A stretch of DNA of 41,270 nt, taken from assembly GCA_934700385.1 (NCBI GenBank), contig CAKUXO010000014.1, forward strand, positions 1 to 41,270. The letters are read 5' to 3'. The stretch is from an uncultured Candidatus Melainabacteria bacterium (GTDB lineage Bacteria; Cyanobacteriota; Vampirovibrionia; Gastranaerophilales; Gastranaerophilaceae). Positions 14,755-24,800 of the stretch are shown here, one piece after another (the first letter of the stretch is position 1; each line of letters opens with the position of its first letter). The notes below the pieces were generated by a model. It made no database searches, was not told the DNA's origin, and worked only from the letters and a program-made list of their open reading frames with translations. The translations under genes were made by a program, and so were the position numbers.

Positions 14755-16431
14755 TTATCTTGAAACTTCTCTTAGGGCTTTACTTCTTTCAAGTTGTTTT
14801 TTATAAAGCTCAATAAGGTGTTTATTTCCGATTTTTTGCGCTATTTCAAATGCCATAGCAACATAATTAATTTCATTTTGATTTAATTCAATTGCTTCTT
14901 TAATATATAAAAGTGCGTCATTTGGCTGATTAAAACCAAGATAACTTCTTGCCATTTGAGCATAATATTTTGCTGCGTCTGGTTTAAATTTAATAGCCTC
15001 ATAAATTGATTCAGCCGCTTTTTCATAATCAGACATATCATTTAAAATTAAACCCTTAAAGTAATATGCTTCAGAATTATTACAATCAAGCTCAATATAT
15101 CTATTTATGCTCTCAAGCGCTTTTGATAAGTCTTTAAGGCGATAATAAATTCTTGCTAAGGAATTATAGATGTTTGCACAATTTTTATATTTTGAACAGA
15201 AGTCATTAATTCTTTTAATTGCTTCATCATATTCTTCATTATCAATTAAAAGGTCAATTATTTCTAAAGCATAAAAAATTGAATCAGGATAATATATAAG
15301 CGCTTTTTTATAGGTTTCAATTGATTGCTTATATAACTTTAATTCTTTATATACACCAGCTAAAACTTCAAGAAAAAGCGGATTATCCTTTTCTTTTTCA
15401 TAATTTTGTTCAAGTGCTTTTTTAGCTGTTGCAAGATTTTTATTTTTAAGATTAATGCTTTGAATTAAAATTTGCGCTCTAAGATAAAAATTTGAATTTT
15501 TATTGATTAAATTAAGATTTAACAACGCTTTTGAAGATTGATTTTGTTTAATTAAAATCCAACCAATTAAGAAATATTTTTCATCAAGTTTTTCTTTTTC
15601 ATTTTTAGCAATTGAAAAATTAACAGATTTTTTAAGCATAAACAACGCTTCTTCAAACCAAGCAATATCACAATATGCTTTTGCTAAATCAAAATAAAAA
15701 TCGTGTGTATCATAATCAATGTTTATTGCTCTAATAAATAAATCAATTGCTTTAGAATATTCGTGGCGAGATTGTTCTACAAGAGCAAGATAATATAGCG
15801 CTAATGGATTATCATCAACAATATTTAAGCAATAGTTAATTACTTTATTATAATTACCCTCTTTAAGTTCAATTTCAGCTAATTCAAGATTAGCATTGAT
15901 GTGAGTTTCATCAATATCAACAATTTTTTCTAAAAGAAGTTTTCTTTTTTTAGGGTCAATTTTAGAAATTGTATATAAGATATCTGGGTCAAGTTTTATG
16001 TTTTCATCTAACGCATTAAAAATTTCAATAGCATCTTGAGTTTTATTAAGCGCAACAAGAGCTTTAAAATAATTTAAATATGCAATTGAATTTTTATTAT
16101 TTTCACAATATTTTTGAGCTAAGTTAAGAGCTTTTGAATATTGCTTTTCTTTAAAATAAATATCAAAACTTTTTAAAACACTAAAAGAATGATTAGGGTT
16201 AATTGCTAGAGCTTTTTGAAATTCCTCAAGAGCTTTTGGATAGTTTTCAAGCTCCATAAACAAAAAACCAATTTGAGATAATATTTCAACATTATCTTCA
16301 TCATTAGTTTCCTTGCTTTCAATCGCTAAAGCCTTATAAAGCATTTCAACCGCTTTATGATATTCTTTTAATTGTTTAAATTTAAAAGATTCTTTAATGT
16401 ATTCAATTTTTTTAATTTTATCTTCATTCAT
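14755..16431 (-). CDS. Tetratricopeptide-repeat protein
   Basis: 558 residues made almost wholly of TPR units of 34 residues, roughly a dozen. Clear ones begin near residues 50 (N-Y-P-K-A-L-E-E-F-Q-K-A-L-A-I-N-P-N), 220, 365 and the last 150 residues (S-D-Y-E-K-A-A-E-S-I-Y-E-A-I-K-F-K-P-D and neighbours). There is no signal peptide, membrane helix or catalytic domain, so it is probably a cytoplasmic scaffold. It is divergent from the flagellar rod genes, and a role in flagellar assembly is possible but unproven. Its promoter is unusually clear (TTGTAT, 17 bases, TATAAT) and ends seven bases before the ATG, with no ribosome site: a likely leaderless mRNA. Confidence 0.9.
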   Translation of the reverse strand: MNEDKIKKIEYIKESFKFKQLKEYHKAVEMLYKALAIESKETNDEDNVEILSQIGFLFMELENYPKALEEFQKALAINPNHSFSVLKSFDIYFKEKQYSKALNLAQKYCENNKNSIAYLNYFKALVALNKTQDAIEIFNALDENIKLDPDILYTISKIDPKKRKLLLEKIVDIDETHINANLELAEIELKEGNYNKVINYCLNIVDDNPLALYYLALVEQSRHEYSKAIDLFIRAINIDYDTHDFYFDLAKAYCDIAWFEEALFMLKKSVNFSIAKNEKEKLDEKYFLIGWILIKQNQSSKALLNLNLINKNSNFYLRAQILIQSINLKNKNLATAKKALEQNYEKEKDNPLFLEVLAGVYKELKLYKQSIETYKKALIYYPDSIFYALEIIDLLIDNEEYDEAIKRINDFCSKYKNCANIYNSLARIYYRLKDLSKALESINRYIELDCNNSEAYYFKGLILNDMSDYEKAAESIYEAIKFKPDAAKYYAQMARSYLGFNQPNDALLYIKEAIELNQNEINYVAMAFEIAQKIGNKHLIELYKKQLERSKALREVSR

Positions 16432-16438
16432 AACTTTA

Positions 16439-16467
16439 ATTATATTTTATTTTTCAACTTAATACAA
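16439..16467 (-). promoter_or_regulatory. Promoter of the TPR gene, leaderless geometry
   Basis: Minus strand TTGTAT (16462-16467), 17-base spacer, perfect TATAAT (16439-16444), then seven bases to the ATG at 16431. Confidence 0.75.
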
Positions 16468-16590
16468 CAAATCAAAAAGTTGACTTTTTAGAAAAAATAA
16501 TTATTTCTAATATAAAAAGAGTATTTTTTGAAATTTCTTTCAAGAAAAGTTTTAAAAAACCGACAGCCATATAAAAAGGGGTATCGATTT

Positions 16591-17289
16591 ATGAGATTAG
16601 CAGCAGGTATAAATTTTGACGCAAACGGCTTAGCGCAATCTGTTAATGCTATGCAGCTTGAAATGGATATTATGGGCATTTTTGGCGAAAATGTTATCGG
16701 TTTTGATAAAATCGGATATCAAAGAAAAGAAGCCGTTATATCTTCTTTTGCTGAATATCTTGGTCCTTATGCTCTATCTCATAATATAGATAATCAAGTT
16801 GGAAGATTAACTCTAACCCAAAGACCGCTTGATATTGCCTTAAGCGAAAAAGGTTATTTTCAAGTTTTAAATAACGACGGAAGTATTGAACTAACTCGTG
16901 ATGGGCGCTTTATGGTTAATAAAGACGGCGAACTTTTAACTCAACAAAATCAAAAAGTTCTATCTCAAACGGGTTCACCCTTGGTTTTGCCTTATGTACC
17001 CGATGACACAAGTAAAATTGTTATCGGATTAGACGGTAAAATCGGCGTTTTTGACGATAAAAAAAGAGGAGTTTTAAACGCAGGAACAATCGGAGTAATT
17101 AATGAAGACGGCAGTTTGGTTTCTTCAAATTGCGTTAGACAAGGCTACGTTGAATCTTCAAATGTTCAATTAGAAAAAGAATATATTGAAATGGCAAACT
17201 ATAAAAGAAGTTTTCAAGCAAACAGCACAATGTTTAAAATGCAAAATTCAAAATTATCTAACGCTATTTCAAGATTAGGTCAAGTTTAA
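16591..17289 (+). CDS. Flagellar rod/hook-basal-body protein, FlgF/FlgG family (divergent)
   Basis: 232 residues. The centre and C-terminus are typical of the family: R-P-L-D-I-A-L-S-E-K-G-Y-F-Q-V, L-T-R-D-G-R-F-M-V-N-K-D-G-E-L, and the closing helix Y-V-E-S-S-N-V-Q-L with I-E-M-A-N-Y-K-R-S-F-Q-A-N. The N-terminal helix is degenerate: the usual N-N-I-A-N-x-N-T-x-G-Y-K is replaced by G-E-N-V-I-G-F-D-K-I-G-Y-Q-R-K. The start is ATG 16591 with AAGGGG about ten bases before it; a TTG start 63 bases upstream would add a basic extension that does not fit. First of four rod genes in a rightward operon with gaps of 12-18 bases. By position it would be FlgF, by its C-terminus FlgG. Confidence 0.88.
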   Translation: MRLAAGINFDANGLAQSVNAMQLEMDIMGIFGENVIGFDKIGYQRKEAVISSFAEYLGPYALSHNIDNQVGRLTLTQRPLDIALSEKGYFQVLNNDGSIELTRDGRFMVNKDGELLTQQNQKVLSQTGSPLVLPYVPDDTSKIVIGLDGKIGVFDDKKRGVLNAGTIGVINEDGSLVSSNCVRQGYVESSNVQLEKEYIEMANYKRSFQANSTMFKMQNSKLSNAISRLGQV

Positions 17290-17302
17290 TTAAGAGGTTA
17301 AA

Positions 17303-18022
17303 ATGGCATATAATTTACAAGGTATCATAAGAAAAGCAAGCACAGGTATAACCTCAGAATTTGATAGACTTGCTTATGCAACTCAAAACATAGCAAACAT
17401 AAACACAAATGGCTATAAAGCAGTCCGCTTTGAAAATATAATAGACGCAGACGCTTCAATCCATGGCGTTGAAAGAACAGACACAAGAACAGGTGAATTT
17501 TTAATCACAAATAATCCGCTTGATGTTGCACTTCAAGGCGCAGGCTATATCCCTGTTACAACTTCAACAGGAGAAATAAGATATACAAGAGATGGTTCTT
17601 TTATGACAGATAAAGACGGCTATCTTGTAACAAAAACAGGAGATTTAGTAGGTTCTGGAATTCAAATTGATGGCGCAAGCGAAAAAATTGAAATAAGAGA
17701 AAATGGTGACGTTTTTTGCTATAAAAGATTAATTGATGAACCTGAATATAAAGGAACTATCCCAGTTGTTCAATTTCAAAACCCAGAAGCCTTAAAAGAA
17801 GTTGGCGCAAGTGAATTTGTTGCAACAGAGCAATCAGGAAATATGAAACTTGTTGAAAACCATAATTATATAAAGCAATATGGAGTTGAAAGAAGCAACC
17901 TTGATACTATTTCAGAAGTTTATATGATTTCAAGAATTAACGCTTCAATTTTAGCGTCATCTTCTTTAATGAAAGCAGTTAATTCAATGTATGACACAAT
18001 GTTTAACAACTTAACAACATAA
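17303..18022 (+). CDS. Flagellar rod protein, FlgF/FlgG family
   Basis: 239 residues, exported through the flagellar type III system and forming part of the axial rod. The N-terminus is canonical: L-A-Y-A-T-Q-N-I-A-N-I-N-T-N-G-Y-K, which forms the coiled-coil rod core. The family core L-D-V-A-L-Q-G-A-G-Y-I-P-V and Y-T-R-D-G-S-F-M-T-D-K-D-G-Y-L-V follow. The C-terminal helix (Y-G-V-E-R-S-N-L-D-T, then L-M-K-A-V-N-S-M-Y-D) is shorter and less typical than in the preceding paralogue. An AAGAGG ribosome site is present. FlgF and FlgG cannot be told apart safely here. Confidence 0.93.
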   Translation: MAYNLQGIIRKASTGITSEFDRLAYATQNIANINTNGYKAVRFENIIDADASIHGVERTDTRTGEFLITNNPLDVALQGAGYIPVTTSTGEIRYTRDGSFMTDKDGYLVTKTGDLVGSGIQIDGASEKIEIRENGDVFCYKRLIDEPEYKGTIPVVQFQNPEALKEVGASEFVATEQSGNMKLVENHNYIKQYGVERSNLDTISEVYMISRINASILASSSLMKAVNSMYDTMFNNLTT

Positions 18023-18040
18023 TAAAATAAAGGTAAAATT

Positions 18041-18400
18041 ATGAACCTAGTACCATTAAAAATGTTAAATTCACCTCAATCAATGCTTTCTTTGATATCT
18101 CAAAGGCAAGAAGCATTAGGTGATAATATCGCAAATATGCACACAGTGGGATATAGAAGAAAAGACGTCGATTTTTCTCAATATCTTAATAATGGAATTT
18201 CTTCAAATCTTGAAACAAGAACAATAGAAAAATTTGGAACAGCGCCAATTTCATCTTCTTCATCAAGTAAACAAATTCCTGTTGAAGATGAACTTGCCTT
18301 AATGCAAAAAAACTATTTAATGTATAACGTTGCAGTTAGACAGCTTTCAAGCACAATTACAGAAATTAAAACAGCACTTAATGTATCTTCAAACGGATAA
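18041..18400 (+). CDS. flgB: Flagellar proximal rod protein FlgB
   Basis: 119 residues, the usual FlgB size. N-terminal helix R-Q-E-A-L-G-D-N-I-A-N-M-H-T-V-G-Y-R-R-K-D-V-D-F is the conserved rod motif with the Asn-Ile-Ala-Asn core and the D-F after it. The middle is Ser-rich and short. The C-terminal helix (E-D-E-L-A-L-M-Q-K-N-Y-L-M-Y-N-V-A-V) contains the typical N-x-x-x-Y-x-x-x segment. It lies 18 bases after the previous rod gene and 12 before flgC, as in most flagellar operons, although here it follows rather than precedes the FlgF/G genes. Confidence 0.94.
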   Translation: MNLVPLKMLNSPQSMLSLISQRQEALGDNIANMHTVGYRRKDVDFSQYLNNGISSNLETRTIEKFGTAPISSSSSSKQIPVEDELALMQKNYLMYNVAVRQLSSTITEIKTALNVSSNG

Positions 18401-18412
18401 AAGGGGTAAATT

Positions 18413-18847
18413 ATGGGTTTATTAAACGCATTTGAAATAGGTAGAGAAGGGCTTTATGTCCATGGTAAAAGGGTTGAAATTGCAGCAAAAAATATTGCAA
18501 ATATTGATACCCCTAATTACACAAGAAAAATTCCTATAATTTCATCTAATCAAGATCAAAGTTTTGCAACCGTTCTATCTTCAATGGGAATGGGGTCTCT
18601 TAAAGGTTCAGAAGGAATGAGCGGAGTTAATTTTGATGGAATAATTGAAGACCCAACCCCAGGGGCAAAAATTTATAAACCAGGGCACCCTGACGCTGAT
18701 AAAGACGGCTATATTAGAACATCGAACACAAATGCAATGGTTGATATAGCAGATGCAACAATGGCGCAAAGAGCCTATGAAGCCTCATTAAGCGTTATGA
18801 CTATTTCAAAAGCAATGGCAAGCGCTTCATTAGAAATCGGAAAATAA
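18413..18847 (+). CDS. flgC: Flagellar proximal rod protein FlgC
   Basis: 144 residues. N-terminal R-V-E-I-A-A-K-N-I-A-N-I-D-T-P-N-Y-T-R-K is the rod-core motif. The FlgC hallmarks are Y-K-P-G-H-P-D-A-D-K-D-G-Y-I (usually YxPxHPxAxxxGYV) and the closing M-V-D-I-A-D-A-T-M-A-Q-R-A-Y-E-A-S helix. A GGGG ribosome site is present. Last gene of the visible rod operon; FliE, which usually follows FlgC, is not here. The stop is one base from the end of the convergent queH gene, with no terminator between, so the two transcripts probably overlap. Confidence 0.95.
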   Translation: MGLLNAFEIGREGLYVHGKRVEIAAKNIANIDTPNYTRKIPIISSNQDQSFATVLSSMGMGSLKGSEGMSGVNFDGIIEDPTPGAKIYKPGHPDADKDGYIRTSNTNAMVDIADATMAQRAYEASLSVMTISKAMASASLEIGK

Positions 18848-18848
18848 T

Positions 18849-19382
18849 TTATCTAATTGAAAACTCGCAACCGCAATATGTTTGAGCATACATTTCATAT
18901 TGCTTGGCGAGTTTTCTTGATATTAAAAAGCCATTTTGTTTTTTAAAATCGTATTCTAAAAATTTAACATTATATTCTTGTTCAATTTTTTTAGCTATTT
19001 CAAAAATTTGTTTAGAATTTTTATGAGGAGATACACTAAGAGTTGTTGTAAAGCAATCTATGTTTTGTTTAAGGGCAAAAAGCGCAGTTCTTCTTAATCT
19101 TAAATCAAAACAAATTGAGCACCTTTTTCCTTTTTCAGGTTCATTTTCAAAACCTTTTACTTTTTCATAAAAAAGTTTGATATCATAATCATCTTCAAAA
19201 AACTCTATGTCATTTTGAAAACAATAGTTTTTAATTTCATTTCTTCTAATTTCATATTCGCTAAATGGAAAAATATTAGGATTAAAATAAAAAACTACAG
19301 GCCTATATCCATCATTCAATAATTTTTGAATTGGATAGAGCGCACAAGGCGCACAACAGGCATGTAGTATTACTTTTTTCAT
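18849..19382 (-). CDS. queH: Epoxyqueuosine reductase QueH
   Basis: 177 residues of the QueH (former DUF208) family, which catalyses the last step of queuosine synthesis in tRNA using an iron-sulfur cluster. The N-terminal L-H-A-C-C-A-P-C motif holds three Cys. R-C-S-I-C-F-D-L-R-L-R-R-T-A and the closing Y-C-G-C complete the conserved set. T-T-T-L-S-V-S-P-H-K-N is the nucleotide-facing family motif. It follows the VKOR-DsbA gene by 12 bases on the same strand, so the two are probably co-transcribed without an obvious functional link. No other queuosine gene is nearby. Confidence 0.95.
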   Translation of the reverse strand: MKKVILHACCAPCALYPIQKLLNDGYRPVVFYFNPNIFPFSEYEIRRNEIKNYCFQNDIEFFEDDYDIKLFYEKVKGFENEPEKGKRCSICFDLRLRRTALFALKQNIDCFTTTLSVSPHKNSKQIFEIAKKIEQEYNVKFLEYDFKKQNGFLISRKLAKQYEMYAQTYCGCEFSIR

Positions 19383-19394
19383 ATTTTCGCTATT

Positions 19395-20618
19395 CTAATT
19401 AAGTGCTCTTTTTTGAGCTAATTTTATTTTTTCAATAAGGTCATCATAAGGCATAGCACCCATATAAAGTACGCCATTTATTTCAATAGCCGGAGTACCA
19501 TTTACCCCTCTTTCAAAGGTTTCTTGAATATCATCTTGAATTTTTTGCATTGTTTCAGGGCTATAAGCATCTCTATGAAGCATATCATAATCAAGATGAA
19601 GATGAGCTTTTTTAAATTCTTTTTCAATATCATCAGGAGTCATTGGCTTTTTATAGAATAAAACATTCGCAGCCCCCCAGAATTGACCTTGATTTTTAGC
19701 AGCAAGAGCATATTGAGTGTATAAACAAGAAGTTTCATGACCACCTAGAGTATTACCGATTTTAGAATTACAAGTTGTATCTAGTGGATAATTAACATCT
19801 TGAACAAGAATGTCTTGCTCTTTAGCTGCTTTATGAAGCATTATATTAACAACTTTACAAAATGGACAGTTAAAATCGCTGTAGATTTTTATAATAACTT
19901 TAGCGTCTTTAGAGCCAAGGGTGTTACCTTTAATTTCATATTTATTTTTTTCAGCTTGATAAAATTCTTTTTGTGTTCTTTCTTTTTTAAGTTTTGGAGA
20001 AAAAACAAGACTTTTTGAAAAATAAACTAAAGCGCCAACAAAAGCAATTAATAAAACTAAGAATAAAATAAAATGTTTTTTAGCGCCATCAATAAAATCA
20101 AGAATTGTTGTTTTAATATCTTCAACAAAAAAGCCTTTTCCTTTAGCGCTAAGAGCAATAAATAAATCTATAAAATATGTACAAAAACATAAAACACAAA
20201 TTTTATTTATTTTAAAAATTGATATAAAAGCTAAAATCATTGATAGGGCAAAAGTTAACAATGAAATAGTTGCAATATAACTTCTTGGATTTTTAAAAAC
20301 ATTAAATATAGAATTTTTAAACTTAGCTTGAATTCTATCTACAAACAAAAGCATTAAAATAATTGAATAAACAAATAGCCCCCAAAGTGCATTAGGCACT
20401 CCAAAAGAAAGGCTATAAGAAGTTTGCGCCACTCCGTCACAATCTATTAAATTAGACACTGAACAAAAACTTGGCACAAAAACATCTAAAAAATTTGTTT
20501 TATAGAAAATATAGGCTAAATCTAAACATAAAGCCACGCCAATTAAAGCCAAAATCAAGATAACAAAAAACCTTGGCTTGCTAAATTTTAATTCAGACTG
20601 ATTTTCTTTATTTTCCAT
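19395..20618 (-). CDS. VKOR-DsbA fusion, disulfide-bond formation enzyme
   Basis: 407 residues from ATG 20618, which has GAGGT about eight bases upstream; the GTG at 20651 would add 11 residues without a better ribosome site. The first 200 residues are a VKOR-type membrane domain with five or so helices, the loop cysteines Cys52 and Cys60, and the active C-V-L-C pair (141-144). After a linker, residues about 228-407 are a DsbA-like thioredoxin fold with N-C-P-F-C (251-254) and the cis-Pro loop G-T-P-A (374-377). The fusion couples oxidation of exported thiols to quinone reduction. Two further Cys (283, 298) in the DsbA part may form a structural disulfide. Cyanobacteria carry VKOR-thioredoxin fusions too, which fits the proposed lineage. 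Exported Cys-rich proteins here, such as the prepilin, are plausible substrates. Confidence 0.92.
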   Translation of the reverse strand: MENKENQSELKFSKPRFFVILILALIGVALCLDLAYIFYKTNFLDVFVPSFCSVSNLIDCDGVAQTSYSLSFGVPNALWGLFVYSIILMLLFVDRIQAKFKNSIFNVFKNPRSYIATISLLTFALSMILAFISIFKINKICVLCFCTYFIDLFIALSAKGKGFFVEDIKTTILDFIDGAKKHFILFLVLLIAFVGALVYFSKSLVFSPKLKKERTQKEFYQAEKNKYEIKGNTLGSKDAKVIIKIYSDFNCPFCKVVNIMLHKAAKEQDILVQDVNYPLDTTCNSKIGNTLGGHETSCLYTQYALAAKNQGQFWGAANVLFYKKPMTPDDIEKEFKKAHLHLDYDMLHRDAYSPETMQKIQDDIQETFERGVNGTPAIEINGVLYMGAMPYDDLIEKIKLAQKRALN

Positions 20619-20730
20619 CTTTATACCTCTATTCGACAGTTTCTCTAGCACTATTTCTTAATACTATTATACTAAAGAAATATATTATTAATAATAGACA
20701 AAAGTATAATAAAAATAAAGAAAATATTTT

Positions 20731-21795
20731 TTATGAATTTAATTCAGCCAATTTTTTATATAAATCAAGCGCTTCAGAAGATAAATCATCAGGAATAGTT
20801 ATTTTAATTTGAACATTCAAATCCCCTCTGGTTTTATCTTTTTTAGGTAAGCCAAGATTTTTAAGACGCAATTTTTTACCTGTTTTTGTCATTTTAGGTA
20901 TTTTAATTTTAATTTTGCCGTCTGGTGTTTCAATATGTTTTTCTGTACCAAAAACAGCTTCATAAGGTAAAAGTTCAACGTAAGTTGTTAAATCAAAATC
21001 ATTTACTTCGTAATTTTTATCTTTAATTGTAACAACAAGATAAACATCTCCAACATTACCTTGGCTATCCGTTTTTCCTTCACCTTTAAGTCTAATTTTT
21101 TGACCATTCTTAACAAATTTAGGTACATTAAAAGTTAAACTTTTTGAAACTTTTTCTAAACCTGTTCCAGAACAATTTGAACAGAAACCTTGTCTTTGAC
21201 CATGGCAAACACGGCATTGTTGATAAGATGAAACAATGACAGTTTTTTTAGGCGTTTTAATTAAGTCATCAACGCTTAAAGTAACATTTTGAATTATATC
21301 AAGATTTTCTTTCTTTTGTGGTTGGGCTTGGGCTTGTTGAGAATGGGTGTAGCCTGCTCCACTTGAAAAGCCTGAAAAATCTCCAAAACCGGAAAAACCA
21401 CCTCTTGAACTTCTTGAAGATGCACCTTGAGCGGTTTGTTGATTCATTATATCCCCAAAAATTGCAGAAAAGAAATCTGAAAATCCGCCCATTGATTGAG
21501 CACCTTGAGAATAGTTTGAAAATTTTGAAAAATCAAAACCCTCAAACCCAGGGGGTGGTGTAAAATCTGCCCCTTGTTGCCAAGAAGAACCAAGCTGGTC
21601 ATATCTTTTACGTTTATTTTCGTCCCCTAAAACTTCATAAGCCTCATTGATTTCTTTAAACTTATTTTGAGCATCAGGAGATTTATTAACATCAGGATGA
21701 TATTTCCTTGCTAATTTTCTATATGCTGATTTAATTGTTTGGCTTGTAGCGTCACGACTAACGCCAAGCGTTTCATAATAATCTTTATATTTCAT
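20731..21795 (-). CDS. DnaJ/CbpA-like co-chaperone with a half zinc finger
   Basis: 354 residues. J domain at 1-70 with the H-P-D triplet at 33-35. A Gly/Phe/Ser/Gln-rich linker (about 75-160) follows, then the C-terminal substrate-binding domains typical of DnaJ and CbpA. The cysteine-rich region is reduced to two C-x-x-C pairs (194-197 and 205-208), one zinc site instead of the two in DnaJ. It would stimulate Hsp70 ATPase and deliver clients. No grpE or dnaK is adjacent. TGGACA, 18 bases, TAATAT ends six bases before the ATG and no ribosome site is present, so it may be leaderless and transcribed apart from the envelope operon upstream. Confidence 0.93.
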   Translation of the reverse strand: MKYKDYYETLGVSRDATSQTIKSAYRKLARKYHPDVNKSPDAQNKFKEINEAYEVLGDENKRKRYDQLGSSWQQGADFTPPPGFEGFDFSKFSNYSQGAQSMGGFSDFFSAIFGDIMNQQTAQGASSRSSRGGFSGFGDFSGFSSGAGYTHSQQAQAQPQKKENLDIIQNVTLSVDDLIKTPKKTVIVSSYQQCRVCHGQRQGFCSNCSGTGLEKVSKSLTFNVPKFVKNGQKIRLKGEGKTDSQGNVGDVYLVVTIKDKNYEVNDFDLTTYVELLPYEAVFGTEKHIETPDGKIKIKIPKMTKTGKKLRLKNLGLPKKDKTRGDLNVQIKITIPDDLSSEALDLYKKLAELNS

Positions 21796-21801
21796 ATTTT
21801 T

Positions 21802-21831
21802 ATATTAAATCTAAAAAATTAAAATTGTCCA
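21802..21831 (-). promoter_or_regulatory. Promoter of the DnaJ-like gene, leaderless geometry
   Basis: Minus strand TGGACA (21826-21831), 18-base spacer, TAATAT (21802-21807), then six bases to the ATG at 21795. Confidence 0.6.
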
Positions 21832-21855
21832 TTTCTTAATTATTTTTTAATTAAT

Positions 21856-24800
21856 TTATTCTCTTGAATTCCACTTAAAATACCTTATTGAGCTTCTTGA
21901 AGTAATAAGTCCATCTATTAAAACAATGAATTCTCTTGTTGTTTGACCGACTTGAGGATTATATAATTCAGGAATTTTAGATAAGTCATTTTTATCTATT
22001 CTAATTGAAAGCATTTTTTCAATCGGCGAAGCGCTTAAAGATTTAATTAACTCGCTTGCTTCAGATGACATTTTATCTACAAGGTTTTGAGTGCTGAATT
22101 TTCCAACGTTACCCATAACATTTACAATTGAAGAAGGAATCCTTCCTAATACTTTTAATTTTGCAACTTTTGAAATTAGGTTAAATCTTCCCTCAATATA
22201 AAGACTCATATTTTCACCGATTGATTTAACATATTGAATTGTTGCGTTTGAATTTTTGATTTTAATAGTACCCTCAATTGTTTTAAAATAGCCTGTGTTT
22301 GTTCTTGTAATAGCAGAAATTGTTGAATTTAGGGTTAATTTTAGAAAACTTTGAGATAGAATATTTCCCGCTTGTAAAAGTTGTTCTAATTTTGCAAATT
22401 GAGATAATTCACCGTCATTAATGTTAAATTTAACGTATCCTTCAAAAGTTCTTAAAACATCATCAAACTCAAAACCTTGACAAGTTCCTGAAACAAAAGC
22501 GCTTAATTTTCCGCTTGCAGCAATTGAAATATCTTTTAATTTTGAAGATAAAAGCCTTACATTAATCTCTTTTAAAACGACATCAAGTTTTGTTTTCATT
22601 GTTTTTAGATTAATTGTAGCACTTCCTTGAGCTTTTCCATTAAAAATATCTGCTCTAAATTTTGTTAAATCTAAAACATTATTTAATAAATTCCCCTCAA
22701 AACTAACAGAATTTAAAAGAAATTCTGAAACTTCAAGAGAATTTATATAACCTTTAATTTTTAAAATTTCAATAGGCAAGTTATTTGTTTTTGTTTGATT
22801 AAAATATTGCTCAATTGTATTAAAATCGATGTAATTAGATGAAAATTCAGCATAATTTACAACAATTTTATTTGATAAAATTTTAATTTCTGAAACTAAA
22901 TCAAAATCAAATCCGAAAATTTTTCCATTTACGATGTTAATATATGCGCAAGATTTTTTTAAATTTAAAATTAAATCTTTAACTTTTAAATTAAATTTTT
23001 TATATACTAAATTTCTGATTTTTAAATTTCCATCTGCAACAGGGGTGTTTATTGTGCCTTTAACAATGATATTACCCTCTACGTCAAAAGAAATGTTATC
23101 AAAATAAGGACTTAAAATTGAAAGGTTTTCTAAGATATTAATTTTTAAATTATTAAATTCAGGCTTGTTATTTAATATGTTTAAAATTTCACCCTCTAAT
23201 TTTAAAATTGGTTTATCAAAAGTTAAAATATCTAAATTTTTAATTAAAAGTTTATCATTTTCAAAAATTATTTTAGAAAAAAGTTTAAGAGAATTATAAT
23301 TTTTAATTATCAAATATTTATTATTTTTATTTAAAATTGTTTCAAAATTAATCATAATTTTTTGATTTTTTGAAGATAAATTTTCAATCAATCCATCAAA
23401 AAATATTTCAAAACCATTCAAATTTCCTTTTGTTTTTTCAATTTTTACAGTTTTAAAATCTGAAATATTTAAAATCATTTTTTGGTTTATGAAGTTAATA
23501 TCTTTATTTTTTAAAATTGTTTTATTAAGTTCAAGTTTAATGTTATCTAGGGTTGGATTATTAGGATTAATTAAAGGGTTAATTTTTTCAACAAAAATAT
23601 CTGCTTTTAATGGAATTAAATGAATTTTCAAGTCTTTAATATAAGAAGTTGAATTAATGATTGGTTTTTTAAGTTCACCTGTAATTTTAGTATCAACTTT
23701 TAATAAACCATTTTTAATTTCAAAATCTTTATTATTTAAAAAGTTTAAATTTATATTCAAAATTGGAGTTTTTTGAAGCAAAATAACCAATTTATCAAGG
23801 TTTATCGGGTCAGAATTTAATTTTAAATTAAGCGCTTTATCAATTGTTCCATTTAGGAAAAATTTAGAATTGTTAAAAATAAAAGATGAGTTTAAAATGT
23901 TAATTTTATTATTCATAAAATTAACGTCAGAATTGATTGAACTGATTATTATATTTAATTTTTTATTAGATAAAACTGCATCTTCAATTTTTAAAAAGCC
24001 TTGAGAAGTTATATTTTTAAAATCACTTTTTAGAGTTAAATCAGCATGGGCTTTGCCTTTTAGGGTTGTATCTTGTGCTATATTTTTAAAATTGAAAATT
24101 TTAGAAAAAGTATTTAAAACAAAATTAAAATCTTCAAGATTAATTTCATTTGATTTAACACTAAGCGCTATCGATTTATTTTTTGAAATATCAACTAAGG
24201 CTTTTAATTTTATAAATTGATTTTTAATTAAATAAAAATCGCAGTCGGCGGTTATTTTTTGTCCTTTAAAAATCAAAGTCACATTATTTTTAGGTAATTT
24301 AATCCCCTCATAATTAAAAGTGTAATCTAAAAGCGCCGCTTCACCGTTTAAATTAAGTTTATCATTTTGAGGAATGATTTTTAAATCAATATTACTTTTA
24401 GCATAAAAATTAAACTTATCAGCATAGATAAAAGGGTTTTGATTATATTTTTTAATTGTATCTTTAAATTTTGAAAGCGCATTTTCTTTTGTTTTAAAAT
24501 CTAATTTTAAATTAAAATCAAGATTTTTTTGAGAAGATTTTATATAGCCATTAGTTAAAATTTTATATGAATTAAAGTTATTTAAGTCTTTTGGCTTTTT
24601 TGAAAACTTAATTTTTGAAGTAAAGACATAGAAATTTTTATTTATGTTTTCATCATAAAGTTTAATTTGAGATTTATTTATTAAAACATTTAAACTTCTT
24701 AATTTAAAATCGGTTTTGTTTTTATTTTCAAAAAGATTTAAAAAGCCGTTATCTACACAAAAATATGTTTTATTTTTTGTGAATTTTGTTTGAATAATTG

